Counted from the stretch's first letter, positions 34,100-45,272 are shown. The stretch: 64,000 nt of DNA from Larix kaempferi (GCA_027924585.1 BSBM01000592.1:4756001-4820000), one strand, 5' to 3'. Numbers and translations: made by a program. Notes: generated by a model from the sequence alone, not told the origin.

Positions 34100-35560
34100 T
34101 CTTATGCACATGGAGCCTTTCACCCATGATACATACAAAGAGGCATATACATAATATGAGAATTTTAAAGAAGTGTTTCAACAGGTGCAAGGCCAAATTT
34201 GTGTAAAAGAAGGTGATAGTAAGGATGACTACCATCTCTAGGATGGGTTTCTCTACAAACTAGACAAGTTCTATGTTCCTAAAGGTGAAAGATTGTATCT
34301 TATTAGAGTGAATTACACCTCTAAAGTTAAAGGGAAATTCGGTGTTGGGAAGATAGTTGCTAACTTATAGAGGTATATGTATTGGCTTAGAATGCAAGAA
34401 GATATAGCTCAATTTATTAGAGGGTACATGCTTTGTTGCACTTGCAAGCCTAATAATAGAAAGTAAGGTCTATACTATCCCTTACCTATACCTACTAAAC
34501 TATGGTAGATCATCCCCATGGATTTCATGGGTGGTTTTCAACCAAGAACCAAGAAGGGATATGAATATATGTTTTTCATAATTGATAGGTTGAACCATAT
34601 GTGCATTCTTGTGCCTTGTAAAAATACCATTAAGGGACAAGATGCAACAAGCATGTTCTTTAAAAATCTCTAGGTGCACTTTGGGATACCAAGGAGCATC
34701 ATCTTAAATAGAGATACCATATTTCTTAGTGCCTTTTGGAATACAATTTAGCATAAGGAAACTAAATTGACGAAATCTAGAATTATCCATCTACATGTAA
34801 ACGGGTATATAGAAGTAGTGAACAAGACATTGGTTCAACTTTTGAGGGGCTACAATAAGAAGCATTCAAGGACATCGGACAAAAACTGATTTAGATTCGG
34901 AACTCCTATAATAGAGCAGTCCACTTCTACCAATAAGTCCCCTTTTGAAAATTGCTTTGGGTATTTACCACCTTCACCCTTATATGTTGTATATGGATAG
35001 CAAGGAGAATTAAGGGAATAAACCATAGGATAATCATTGAAGGTTGGAAAGTTCATTGATAAGGCCAAACATATCTATATGAAAGTACAATAGTCATTGA
35101 AGAAGTCATAGGAAAAGTACAAGGCTAACCATGATCAACATATAATTGAGAAAATAAGGTGTGATATAGAGTTTGGTTGCATCTTAACAACAAAAGACTA
35201 TAGGGTCTAGGTAAGAATATCAAGGCTATGCAATATGGTGATTTTGATGTGTTGGAGAAGGTGGGAGATAATGCCTGTGGACTTAGTTTACCCCCACATA
35301 TTCCCATGTACTTAGTAATGAATGTGGAAAATATAAAACTTTATGATCCTTCTACATTCGACTAGGAAACTGATGAGAAAGTATTACCTACTATAGAGGA
35401 CTTAGCACCAAAACCTCATGCATAGTTAGAAAAAAAATACATTTTTGTAGAAGAATTCTAGAACAACTAGATGGGGGTAGTATGAACTCTGGTAGGCTTG
35501 GTTGAAAGGACAACTTCCAAGAAAGGCTCAGTGGTCCTTTAGGGAGAAGGTAGAGGAAAA
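34100..35560 (+). pseudogene. GypE integrase and C-terminal tail
   Basis: A zinc-finger remnant CCTCKPNNRK is near 34435. Core entry IPMDFMGGFQPRTKKGYEYM lies at about 34515-34570, the middle core HFGIPRSIILNRDTIF near 34680-34730, and LTKSRIIHLHVNGYIE near 34770-34810. The tail reads KVGDNACGLSLPPHIPMYLV and NVENIKLYDPSTFD at about 35255-35370, typical of the C-terminal module that binds target DNA or chromatin. Stops occur throughout. Confidence 0.75.
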
Positions 35561-35622
35561 TTTTCCTCACCTCATTTAATAAAAGATTTGGGGACCAAAA
35601 GCCTCTCTAAATGGGGAGGTAT

Positions 35623-36486
35623 GATATGGAATGGATCATTATATAAGTTGTCATTTATTTTGGTACTTTCTTGCTGGAAAAATTGGAGATATTGGATTGT
35701 AGGGACCATTTTATGGATAGGTCCCACCTTGGTGATTTTGGGTCCAAAACCTTCTAGAGCTCAATTGGGGCCTTAAATTGTTGTTTTAGGGGTAAAAAAT
35801 TTGCAAGTTTACCTCTCATCCTCTTGATGTTGTTTTACACCTTAAGAGATTCCCAACAATGTAAAAATTACATCAATCATAGTTTGTCTGCAAAATTTAT
35901 GCCTCCCACAAGTTGACCTATCATATTGACCACCATGATGTCGAGTGGATGCCCTCATCAACTTCCATTACTCACACATGTGGAGCTAGTCACATGCGGA
36001 ATTTCAAGAATATTTTAGAGTCTCCAAAACCCTAACATTAATTGGAGGTTGAGACATGCAAAAAACCCTAACCCTAACCCTAGATGGTTATTAGGCTATG
36101 CTAAATATTGTGCTTTAGGAAGAGAATGGGTTCTATTCTATTGGTATTGTCATTGTTCCATAGTAGAGAAAAACATCTATAAGTGGAATATTGAAGCATA
36201 ATGAGAGGAAGTAGAAGATATTGTAGTAGCCATTTAAGCCACATTGTCCACAACAATTCCATAGTGTGTGCACTTTATTTGTAATTGCATTTCATAATTG
36301 AGAAGATGGTTTTTATTTGCCTAAGATTCCTTCATTTTAGTTTCAATTTTTTCTAGTTGATATCGACATTAAGTGAGTATCACTAAATCTATAATATAAA
36401 CTAAAACATTACATAATATGAGATTGTAGAATATTAAATATATGTTATGATAAATTGTTCTTGGGGAATAATCATGACAATTTACA
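35623..36486 (+). repeat. GypE 3' LTR
   Basis: It begins TGATATGG after the purine-rich AATGGGGAGGTA (35611-35622) and ends near CAATTTACA (36486). Its right part matches 8134-8700, giving the LTR pair. It contains CCCTAACCCTAACCCTAG at 36066-36083, a chance telomere-like run. From 36128 onward it is also part of the 5.2-kb duplicated segment. Confidence 0.65.
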
Positions 36487-36892
36487 AACTAATTTAACTG
36501 AATAACATGTGAAAACAAACATATCCAAAAATAAAAGCTTGAATAAAGGTTAAGATGCTTTAAGCTCAAGGTCAAGCTAGATTTAGAAGAAATTACCACA
36601 CATGACCATATATGAACTCTTGAAATGATTATTGAGGAGGCAAAGGCTAATAAGCACAAAGTGTGTTGTTGTTTTATAGACTTTCATAAGGTATTCAATA
36701 CCATTCCAAGACACCTCTTGTTTCAAACATCTAATTATTTGGGCCTACCAAATTGAGAGATACAACTAATTATGACATTATACGAAATCATTGTTATCCA
36801 TATCCATACCACAATTGGAGTAAAGAAAGGATGCCCACTATTGACCACTCTTTGGATTATATAACAGTGATTTGGAATATTTTATTTATAAA

Positions 36893-37141
36893 CAACAACA
36901 ACAATATATTTTTAAGGTCACAAGCCAGTCAAACACCAAATTAGTGTATGAGATCCCCCCTCCATGCAACAATTTCATTGGTAAAGTCTACAGAGGTGTA
37001 CATGCCCTACCCCTGTCTGAATTTGAACTTGTGACCTCCTAGGAGGAAACACATGTTCTTGATCATTAGGCTCACTCAAGTTGTATAGGGGGATGAGGCG
37101 CATAGGCAATTTCATTGTCTTAGAAATTTGCATTTCCATAT
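36893..37141 (-). mobile_element. tRNA-like SINE in the LINE, copy 1
   Basis: On the minus strand an A-box-like segment (AGCCTAATGATCAAG) lies about 30 bases before a B box AGTTCAAATTC, the arrangement of a polymerase III promoter. A short T run near 36908 (the tail on the minus strand) is at the left. It is flanked by two similar ~42-base LINE pieces (36850-36892 and 37142-37183), which may be a target duplication or LINE repeats. Confidence 0.55.
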
Positions 37142-37648
37142 CTTTAGAATATATCAATAATTTGAAATATTTTATTTATAAAACATTGGAGAGAATTAGG
37201 GGTTGCATTCTTTTTGGAATGTGCTTTCCATCTCTCTGGATTATATATCAATGATTTGAAGGATTTAATTTATAAAATAGTGGGGACCAAAGGGAGGTTG
37301 CATTCAATTTAAAATCTGCATTGCTATCTTAATATTTGCATATGATATTGTTTTATTACCTTTCCTTGTTGTAATGCTTCAATAACTACTTAATGTTATT
37401 AACCCTTTCTATGGTAATGATACACTACAATTCAATCTTGGAAATACAAAGATCATAACATTTACCATAACATTCCAACATGCTTAAGAAGGAATCTCCC
37501 ATAATTACTCTGATGTAAAAAAGGCAACAGGTTGAAGTCACGTTATCTTCTACTTAATTGGGAATGGTATTCTCTTAGTCATCCTTATGCTTGGTTCCAA
37601 TGACAAAAGAAATATTTAGCAAAGGGTTCTCAACATTAATGCCTTAGA

Positions 37649-37885
37649 ATCTTAGAGATGTAGAACAATCGGTGGTGGTTGTTTAGTTAAGACACCCCTA
37701 AGTTGAATGGTTGTCGGTTCGAAACCCCGCGGATACCAAAAATCCATCCATGTTAAGGGTTGGTGCAATCCAGGACAGGTGCGATCCCCGAGTGATTTTG
37801 ACAGCTTAGATGCCCCTGGGTCGTGGTTTCTGATCCAAATGCCAACCCTGCAAGTAAGGGGTACCACTAGCCAACCAAAAAAAAA
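37649..37885 (+). mobile_element. tRNA-like SINE with target duplication, copy 1
   Basis: The B box is GGTTCGAAACC; upstream GGTTGTTTAGTTAAGACA serves as the A-box region. The 3' end is AACCAAAAAAAAAA. Flanks ATTAATGCCTTAGA (37635-37648) and ATTAATGCCTTGGA (37886-37899) form a 14-bp target duplication with one change. It interrupts the LINE between its RT and C-terminal part. Length about 237 bp. Confidence 0.8.
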
Positions 37886-38999
37886 ATTAATGCCTTGGAG
37901 AAACAATGCTTTTATTACCAATTCTAGGGCACTCCAACCAAGATTCATCTCTTCCATAATTTGGTTATAACCAGCCATTTCTTTATGGATGTGAAGTATC
38001 GGGTCCATACTTGCATTATAGAGGTGACACTTGTATCGAGATGTCTTTGATCTCTATGTTATTAAAGCACATACATGCTAAGAAAACAAATATTCCACCA
38101 GTCATCCTAACTAAGTTTAGGACACATCGATTGTTAACCTCATTAATATTCCATATTTGAAACATGCTACATAGGATTCAATGTATGCCTAACTTTCATC
38201 AAGGTCAAAACATGTATCTGTTTTCAGTATTCCAATCCTCTATGTAACTGTCTAGACAAGGACAATTATTGTTGGCATACCAGGTTAACTACTATTCCCC
38301 AATAGTGGATTATTGGCATAGATGGATGCCCCCCTTTAGAGTTTTCCATGGATGTTCCTCATCTCACCTAGAGTGCACATGGCATACATGAAGACAACAT
38401 ACACAAATTTGAGGGAGCCCTTATCACTAAATCTCCTCAATTAGTTTTAGTTTTATTTTCACCTTCATGATTGTTAAATGCAAACCAATGATATCATAAG
38501 TGAAGATTGTCATGTTGCATATGAGTCTACATAGCACAACTTTGTTTTTTCTCTCATGTACATCAGATGGACTTAGATCACCACATTCCACAAGAGCAAT
38601 ATTTTTGTCGGTGTTGTCCTCATGAGCATGAGAACAAGGAGTCTTTCATATTCATATGCACTCTATTATGAAATTAGTGGATGATATCATATTATTCAAA
38701 GATTTGCAAGGTTCCTTGGAGACTGTAATAGAATATGAAGACAACAAATGTTTGGATTTATTTATTTGAGAGATGTTCCAGTTTTAGTGAAAAAATCTCA
38801 ACAATTCCAGGCCAATCCACATTACAAATTCCAATATCATCGCTTCATACTCTCAAAATTTGGATAGAGCACACTACAAGAGGATTTGTGATCAAGTTGC
38901 ATTTAAGAGATCAATTAAGCAACATGGACTTCAACTACGACTATAAGAGATAAACACAAATTTTATCACCAATTTCTTTCAACATCAAATATATATAAG

Positions 39000-39322
39000 T
39001 GATTAGATGACTTATAGTGTTTCTAACCTTCAATCCCCCATTCTCATGACGTTTCCCATGCTTTTCCTTTCTTGAGTTTTCTAAGCTTCATAACTTCCCT
39101 CTCTTCTTTATTTTCGTGATTTTGTTAGGGATGCATTAAGCATTCCCTTTGTGTGTGTGTGAAACATCCTAATACATATATCTTATGGTATCTAGGAATA
39201 AATTCCATGACCATAAAATCTCCTTTCCTATCGTGTGTTATCCCACATTGGTTGTGAGGGTTACTAATTCATAATAGCTTGTAAGTCCCAACATACCATG
39301 ATCTTTATTCTAATGGGGAAAC
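39000..39322. other. Non-coding AT-rich spacer in duplicated segment
   Basis: No gene seen. The piece 39238-39315 (TTATCCCACATTGGTTGTGA and CCCAACATACCATGA) recurs at 39743-39818 beyond the SINE, with about 80% match. Confidence 0.5.
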
Positions 39323-39338
39323 AACAAGGGTGTGGCAT

Positions 39339-39644
39339 CTTTTTTTTTAAGTCATGTGAATTGGTAACTCGTTAGGATTACCTGGGTGAGGCCTACGTTC
39401 AAAGCTGGCGGATGCCACTATAAACCAAGAGTATATCCAACAACATGCAAGCTAGATATGTTAATAACTCATGAATTAGCAAGGGATGAGACCTCTAGAG
39501 ACACACCCAATATGGGGGTCCCACTCAAGGGAGGTACCTACCCCTTTATCCTTATCACAACATGCCAATGTCTCAATGGGGATTTGAACCCAAGTGGGGA
39601 GAGTGCAAAAATTACCTCCTCACCATTCAAGCTATTAACCCCTC
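39339..39644 (-). mobile_element. SINE with 16-bp target duplication, copy 1
   Basis: The minus strand starts GAGGGGTTAATAGCTTGAAT (A-box-like TAGCTTGAATGG), then the B box GGTTCAAATCC, and ends in a poly(A) seen as T9 at 39340-39348. Flanks AACAAGGGTGTGGCAT (39323-39338) and AACAAGGGAGTGGCAT (39645-39660) differ at one base. Length 306 bp. The small plus-strand frame across it is not a gene. Confidence 0.85.
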
Positions 39645-39847
39645 AACAAGGGAGTGGCATATTTTACTAAAACAAGGCTTTATTGGATGCGTGGCAAGTA
39701 TGCTTGTTGCTTGGTCTTTCCCTCCCGCTTTGTGTGTTTGTGTTATCCCACATTCATTGTGAGGGTTCGTTCACAACATCGTAGAAGTCCCAACATGCCA
39801 TAACCATTATGCTAATGGCAAGGGAGTGATGATTCCTACTCACAAAA

Positions 39848-40145
39848 TGAGTTGGTGGCCTAATGGTGGGGAGTTGTGAGTTTCACTATCCCCGCCAGGG
39901 TTCAAATCCCCAATGAGACATGGGCCCATTGTGATAAGGCTAGAAGGGTAGGCACCCCCCATAGTGGGAGCCCCACTGGGTGTGTCTCTAGATGTCTCAA
40001 CTCTTGCTAAGTCATAGGTTACCTACAGGTTGGGGCTTGCAGGTTGCCTGTAACTAGACTAGGGGTTATAGTGGCAGCCAATCAGATTTGAACTGGGTTT
40101 TTCCCAGGTGATCAGTTACCGATTCCTCTAGTTGTCAAAAAAAAG
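39848..40145 (+). mobile_element. SINE of the same family, plus strand
   Basis: A box TGGCCTAATGGTGG, then B box GGTTCAAATCC about 35 bases on. Body words (GAGACATGGGCCCATTGTGA, GTGTGTCTCTAGATGTCTCA) match the minus SINE at 39339-39644. The 3' end is GTTGTCAAAAAAAA. No clear target duplication. The counterpart in copy 2 (50230-50360) lacks the 3' half. Confidence 0.75.
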
Positions 40146-40299
40146 TTGAGTATGTATGAAGAAATAATTAAATATCTTATTTTTCTATTAAAAAATAGAG
40201 CAATCCTCCCATTCCTCTAGTTGTCAAAAAAAAGTTGAGTATGCATGAAGAAATAATTAAATATCTTATTTTTTATTAAAAAATAGAGCAATCCTCCCA
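40122..40299 (+). repeat. 89-bp tandem duplication at a SINE tail
   Basis: Units at 40122-40210 and 40211-40299 both begin ATTCCTCTAGTTGTCAAAAA and end in ATAGAGCAATCCTCCC. Because each carries the SINE tail, the duplication arose after the SINE inserted. Copy 2 of the large segment has one unit. Confidence 0.85.
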
Positions 40300-41494
40300 G
40301 CATACTTGTATATTGTGGCTTTTAACATACCATGAATTTTATGTTCACGAGGGAAACCGCAAGAAAGTTACTAATTTAATGGTTTATTGGTTGTGGTGTG
40401 AGGATACCTAAACAATTACAAAGAAACAATTAATTATCTTATTTTTCTTTTTTTTAATATGCAATATTTACTTGAAATAATGCAATCCCCCAATATATAT
40501 TTAGAATACTTAATAAATGGAATGATCATTAATAATAAATATGTACTTTTTTTTCTCTGAAAAATAATAATAATCAAATTTGATCACTAATCATTTGTGT
40601 TGACTTTTAATTTTTTAATTTTTTTATGACTTGACTATGTATAAAGCTTTATTTACTTCCATACTAAACATTATATTTAAATTTTAAGTTAATAGGTGTA
40701 CAAATTCACCTCCTCAAACAACTCACTTTCTTTTATTCCAACCGTTTTTAATTGTAAAGAGATGCATTAATTTTTATGAAAATTAATTATCTATCTTTCT
40801 ATACTTCATATATACTTAACAAGTAATTAATATGTAGACAAACACACCCATTTTCATGCAGAAGTACCCTCTCATTAAAATTTGGGTAGAAATCATGTGA
40901 TGGATGGGATCATAACCATGGAGCTTTGACTTTAAAAGTTTCAACTCATTTTAAAACTAAATAGATCAAAATTTGGAAAAAGTGAAAAGATCAACGTGAA
41001 ACTTCACCTTCCACCCGAAAAAATGGACTTACAAAACAAATTAAATTCATAATTTTATTAGCTAACTTCATATTAACCAATTAAATTCATAATTTTATTA
41101 GCTAACTTCATATTGACATTATCAATGTTGTTGATTACAAACTACACTTTCCTAACTAATATCTAACTTATTATTAAGATTTTGATGACATAAAAAGATC
41201 CCTCTTAGCATGACCATTCAAAGGAACTATATATCATAATTCATTGTAGTTGATAGGGACTTTAGTTATGGAACTTTGACTTTAATAGTTTGGGTACATT
41301 TTAAAACCAACCCTATGACTAGAATTTAAAAATATAGAAAAAAATTAAATTGAAATTTAATATGGATTTTCTTTCTTAATAATAAATAAAATTATTTATT
41401 TATTAAACCATTTTACATTGATATTTTCGAATTTAATTACAATAAATTTAGTGGCATTTAACAATAAATTCTAATATGATCTTTCCATAACTAA

Positions 41495-41706
41495 TCAATA
41501 GCATTAATAATTAAATTCAAACATGAATTTACAATTCTGTCTCCTACAGAAATTGATTTGTTTAACTATGAGGGCATCATCATAGTGTTTGGCTCTCGTA
41601 AGTGGTATCATTCTGTCAATTATGGTTTTACACTTGCTACCATACTTGAAGATCCACCTACAACATGTCCTCCTGACACAATTTTATATAAGCCAAATAG
41701 TTATTA
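41495..41706 (+). pseudogene. Exon-like open fragment of unknown origin
   Basis: About 70 codons are open without a start codon, ending TAG at 41704-41706. The best part reads EIDLFNYEGIIIVFGSRKWY and then EDPPTTCPPDTILYKPNSY. It is preceded by TTCTGTCTCCTACAG (41535-41549), which looks like a splice acceptor. The amino-acid mix is protein-like in an AT-rich non-coding setting. I do not recognise the family; it could be a captured exon or chance. Confidence 0.25.
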
Positions 41707-42179
41707 GCAATTATTAGCAAAATTTCAAATTTGAAATTTACAAATATGTTCCATGCATAATTAAATTTCACAACCACGAGAACCTTCTCATAACCCTTGG
41801 CTTCTGCACATGGTAGATCCCAGTCTTTAATATGGACTTATTCTCATTGCCATACTCAAGAAATTTCTACATGAAATCTGAAGCTTTCAATCAGCCAATC
41901 ACGTTGTGAGTATCTATGCAAACAATCTTTTCATTGCTACAACAGTCACTGAAGTGATCTCTGAATTATAACACTCAATAATTCAAACACCTTCAGATTA
42001 TATGCATCATTATCATAATAAAATTGCAAGGTACAGTCACATCATTTATGCAATTTAAATGAAACTTTAGATACTCATTACTTCACAGCCCTATCATTTA
42101 TACAAATCTTCCCTTCCACAGAGCATTCTGGAAGTCCATCAATCTATTAGGAACCCGTGTCAACCCTTCTCTTTACTAT

Positions 42180-42490
42180 GTTAGTATATTTTTGTTGGAC
42201 GCATATGCTTTGTAAGTCGTCCCGTAGTATTTGTTGATCCATAGTTTATATTAGCCCATAGTATTGACCCATAGTATTAGACGCATATGCTTTGTAAGTC
42301 ATCCCGTAGTATTATATGTCCCATGGTTTTGACTCATAGTATTGGGCATAGACTTAGTATATAAGTGTGTGTTGAGGTCATTGAAGGCACCGTGAATTTA
42401 TTTGTATTGAGCTTCCTCAAAGGAGGTTGCCCCCTCGAAGTGACCTGCGATCAATAAAAGTGATTCTGAGTTTTGATAATTCTGTTATCT
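42180..42490 (+). repeat. LTR-like regulatory fragment
   Basis: It contains a duplicated word ACGCATATGCTTTGTAAGTC (42199 and 42280), a TATATAAG box near 42358, then CTTCCTCAAAGGAGGTTGCC and an AATAAAA at 42454-42460, an order typical of an LTR R-U5 region. No partner repeat was found. Confidence 0.35.
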
Positions 42491-44150
42491 CATGTATTTT
42501 GACTAATCAAGTGTTGCAGGTTCTTCACACAATCCTGACTACCTTCTTCGTGCACTTACTCTCCTACATTCACAACAACTCATGAAATGATCCAGAGTTA
42601 TCATCAATTCATCATCTCATCCATTATTTAGTTTGCAATAACACATACACCACAACCATGCATTCACACAATGCATCTCAACATGTGCACCTACACCTAT
42701 GCGTGCACATTTGCATCACTCACATAATCTTTTCATGTGCATTCACTCAATGCAACCACAAAATTTGTAAAATATCTTAATGCATATCCACTCAATGCCA
42801 CCTTGCACTGATTCATGAATACTATACTGTCATGTCATTCATCCTATCATAACAGGGCCATAAGTCCTTACTTGCTTTGGTTATTAAACCCATAACCAAC
42901 ATACACAAATGGCATGATATAATTTCATATGATGCATTGAGGCTTCTAAGCAACTATAGGGTGTAAATCTCCTTACCTTCACTTACTCACACCTCACCAT
43001 ACTCAATAGGATGACATTCACATTCAGGCACTTAGTACCACATGTAAACCAGGTCAACATAGTTTAAATATAGTTGAAGGGATCTTACCAAATTCTCTTT
43101 CAACATTCATGCAATTAAGCACAAATAACCATTACCTACATGGTTGTCATTAACATTGTTTGATGTTACCTGATTAGTTTGATTACACAGTCCTTTTCCA
43201 ACCTTTCGATCATGAATCATTACTCCAACCTTCCTTCTCAAGGTTTGCTGGTCACATGCTGTGATTTCTTTGCATTTACAATCATGCTTCTATGGTCTGA
43301 TTCCTACAACCATTATCAACAACATTAATTGTTGTCAACCATAGGAAATACCATTAATGGCTACTGCATGTGTAACTTCACTACCTTTACCCATATGCAA
43401 CATCATATACATACACAAACATCCTCACATGCACTGTGCAATGTTTATTAATATTCCATCTAGTGCATATTCATTTCATATGTCTAATCTCTTGCATTTT
43501 CAGCATTCCTATGCCATAATTTTCAGTATATAAAACTCATAAAATATAAGTACAACAGCAATAGAGGAGTTAAGGAATTCTTCCTTTCCAATCATAGCAT
43601 GGAATTTTCCTCTTCCACATCATAGATGATCCAATTTCATGGCCTCTTAACAAGCACACAAGGAATCATTAGCTATGATTTCTCACCAAACAACAATTCA
43701 ATGCATATACTCATGTATAACATTCCTACTTGCTATTTTCCAAGCATACAATTGTTATGCTATAAACGGAAATTGGCTTAAGGTGATAAATTTTGCTCTT
43801 ATCAACATTGCTTTACTGCTCCAATTGCTTTCAGAAATTATGGCCAAGTTCAACTTGACCTTTCTTAACTTCCCTGCACTTATGAGCACTGCAATTGATT
43901 CCATTCTAACTCCATAAGGAGTCTTTTCAAGGTCCCTTATATGCCCTTGCACCTCATTCAAATGTGATACATCCTTCCCTTTCTCATGGAAATATTTTCC
44001 ACAATTATGAACCACATACCTAATTCACACATGGGATGCCTCATTACATTCTCAGAAATACACAACATAATTTCCATGCATTATGGAGACAATCCATATT
44101 GACAACTTCTGTCAGCCACAAAATTCTCTCACAATCAACGACTGCCTCCG
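42491..44150. other. AT- and CA-rich DNA without a gene
   Basis: Small open frames only. CA-rich texture (CACACAATGCATCTC, GTGCATTCACTCAATGC) resembles the interior of family-H LTRs, but I cannot align it confidently. Confidence 0.4.
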
Positions 44151-44180
44151 GGGGACGAGGGGTCAAGGGGGCTTGCCCCA

Positions 44181-44990
44181 GAAGAGCGGTTCCCTAAAAC
44201 TGCTTTTACGTGCCTGAATGCATGACAGAGCGACACATGGCTAGGGTGGTTTTCTTTTAGGGTCACAAAAATGAATTAATTTCCCTGCATCTTCATGGCC
44301 CTTAATCAATCTCAATCGTCGATTAAATCTGCGCGATCCCCAATACTGACATGATCACCGCGGGTCCCATATCCCTTAACGACTTTGCACTCGATGTCTG
44401 GACCCCACGACACATCACTACCCATCAAGTCGGAAGAGGTTTCAGGGCTTGAGGAGAGCAGTTTCCTGGACCAACTTTTGCAGCTCTGAATGCACAAGAG
44501 AGCGACACGTCATTGAGCGGTTTACTGCTTCGGGGTGTGTAGCTTTGTTCGTGCATGTTCAAGGACTTGAGACACTGTGAGTCGTTGATCTAATCTGCAT
44601 GATCTCTGGAAACTGACATGACTGACGAGGGTCCCATCCCTTTTGACATTACTGTCTGTCACATCTCCCCACGTCACATCAGTTCCCTATTGGACCCAAA
44701 AGGTGGTTTCAGGCTCCAGAAGAAGTAGTTTCCCGAGACCGCTTTTACGTTCTTGAACGCACCAGAGGACGACACGTGGATGGGGCGATTTTCATTCAGG
44801 GCCACGAAAATAAATTAAATTCCGTGCACCTTTGCGGGCCTGAACCATTCTCAGTCGTCGATCTGCCTTGTTGCTCAACGGCCAGATATTCTCTGCCTTC
44901 ACACTCCATCCCTTACGGTTACCTGTGCATACAGATTTCATGTGGCTGGTCCACATCGCACCCTCTTCCCATGCAGCTCCTCCACATCAG
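44181..44990. repeat. Tandem array of three ~270-bp units, GC-richer
   Basis: Units start near 44181, 44451 and 44719. Each carries, in order, a GAAGAG/GAGGAG start, TTTCC..GA.C..CTTTTRC, GAATGCA..AGAG.GACAC.T, and TCGTCGATCTAATCTGC-like text. The first two end in GGGTCCCATCCCTT-like text. The units are diverged but clearly related. The array sits next to the primer-binding site of LTR H3, in the position of the leader or internal region of that element on the minus strand. Confidence 0.7.
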
Positions 44991-45252
44991 ACCTCTTGCC
45001 CACATGGATCCTCCACGTCACCCTGCCACCTGGAACTGGTGGGGCCCAACTAAATTTTCCCAATTTTTGAAATTTCGATTTTAATGCAAGGTTTTCATTG
45101 GGAAATAAGGGGAAAGTTTCGAAAATGATATCAACTTACTCCAAACCCTTAACTTCCATTTTACAGAAACTGTTTTTCCTTCAGAACCAGTTCTGATTTT
45201 TGCCTGTAAAACGTGATTTATGGCCCATACAGCTCCGACATTGCAACCATAA

Positions 45253-45266
45253 GCTCTGATACCACT
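45253..45266 (-). promoter_or_regulatory. Primer-binding site next to LTR H3
   Basis: The minus strand reads TGGTATCAGAGCTT, an exact initiator-Met primer site (TGGTATCAGAGC) followed by TT. It lies a few bases inside the LTR edge at 45273, so internal element DNA extends leftward. Confidence 0.75.
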
Positions 45267-45272
45267 CTTTAA

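Larger units (their letters stand above)
8134..36486 (+). mobile_element. Ty3/gypsy element GypE, split by two nested insertions
   Basis: Three separated blocks read as one plus-strand gypsy element. They are LTR remnant, PBS and gag-protease (8134-10454), RT start (31327-31780), and RT to integrase plus 3' LTR (33181-36486). Removing GypF (10455-31326) and the solo LTR (31781-33180) leaves about 6 kb in normal gag-PR-RT-RH-INT order. The protein reads through both junctions: protease tail and linker before 10454 continue into FPNSPFPNIGMY after 31326, and DIWKS before 31780 continues into [10 protein letters not shown] after 33180. Coordinates include the foreign insertions. Confidence 0.8.
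36540..38990 (+). pseudogene. LINE (non-LTR) reverse transcriptase remnant, copy 1
   Basis: The frame near 36590-36890 reads ANKHKVCCCFIDFHKVFNTI followed by PRHLL, LITLYEII-like and IGVKKGCPLL, matching plant LINE RT (FxDFxKAFDxVP and GVxQGxPLSP). Further on are FNLKSALL and MVMIHYNSILEIQRS near 37280-37450. Past a SINE is a C-terminal piece LYGCEVSGP (about 37980-38010), then IEMSLISMLLKHIHAKKTN. The region 38640-38990 (MKLVDDIILFKDLQGSLE) may be the misplaced catalytic strand of another copy. It is heavily broken and has no 3' poly(A) end that I can fix. Confidence 0.7.
36128..41442 (+). repeat. Large duplicated segment, copy 1
   Basis: It pairs with 46551-51675, offset about 10.4 kb, same orientation, with roughly one difference in twenty bases where compared. 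Content in order: GypE LTR end, LINE remnant with two SINEs inside, AT-rich DNA, a minus SINE, a plus SINE, an 89-bp tandem duplication, more AT-rich DNA. Copy-specific differences: the SINE at 39845 is complete here but shortened in copy 2; 40540-40670 is unrelated to its counterpart at 50690-50950. Confidence 0.9.

Noticed and set aside
36066-36083. Run of CCCTAACCCTAACCCTAG, telomere-like
   Set aside because: Only three units, inside the GypE LTR; the corresponding left LTR has a related non-repeating sequence (TATCCCTAAACCTAG). It is local drift rather than an interstitial telomere.
37649-37885. tRNA gene, suggested by a perfect B box
   Set aside because: No cloverleaf could be drawn from the head, and the poly(A) end with target duplication identifies a SINE.
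39386-39762. Open frames of 66-94 codons repeated at 49762-50046
   Set aside because: They fall on the minus SINE and its flank; both copies are explained by SINE sequence.
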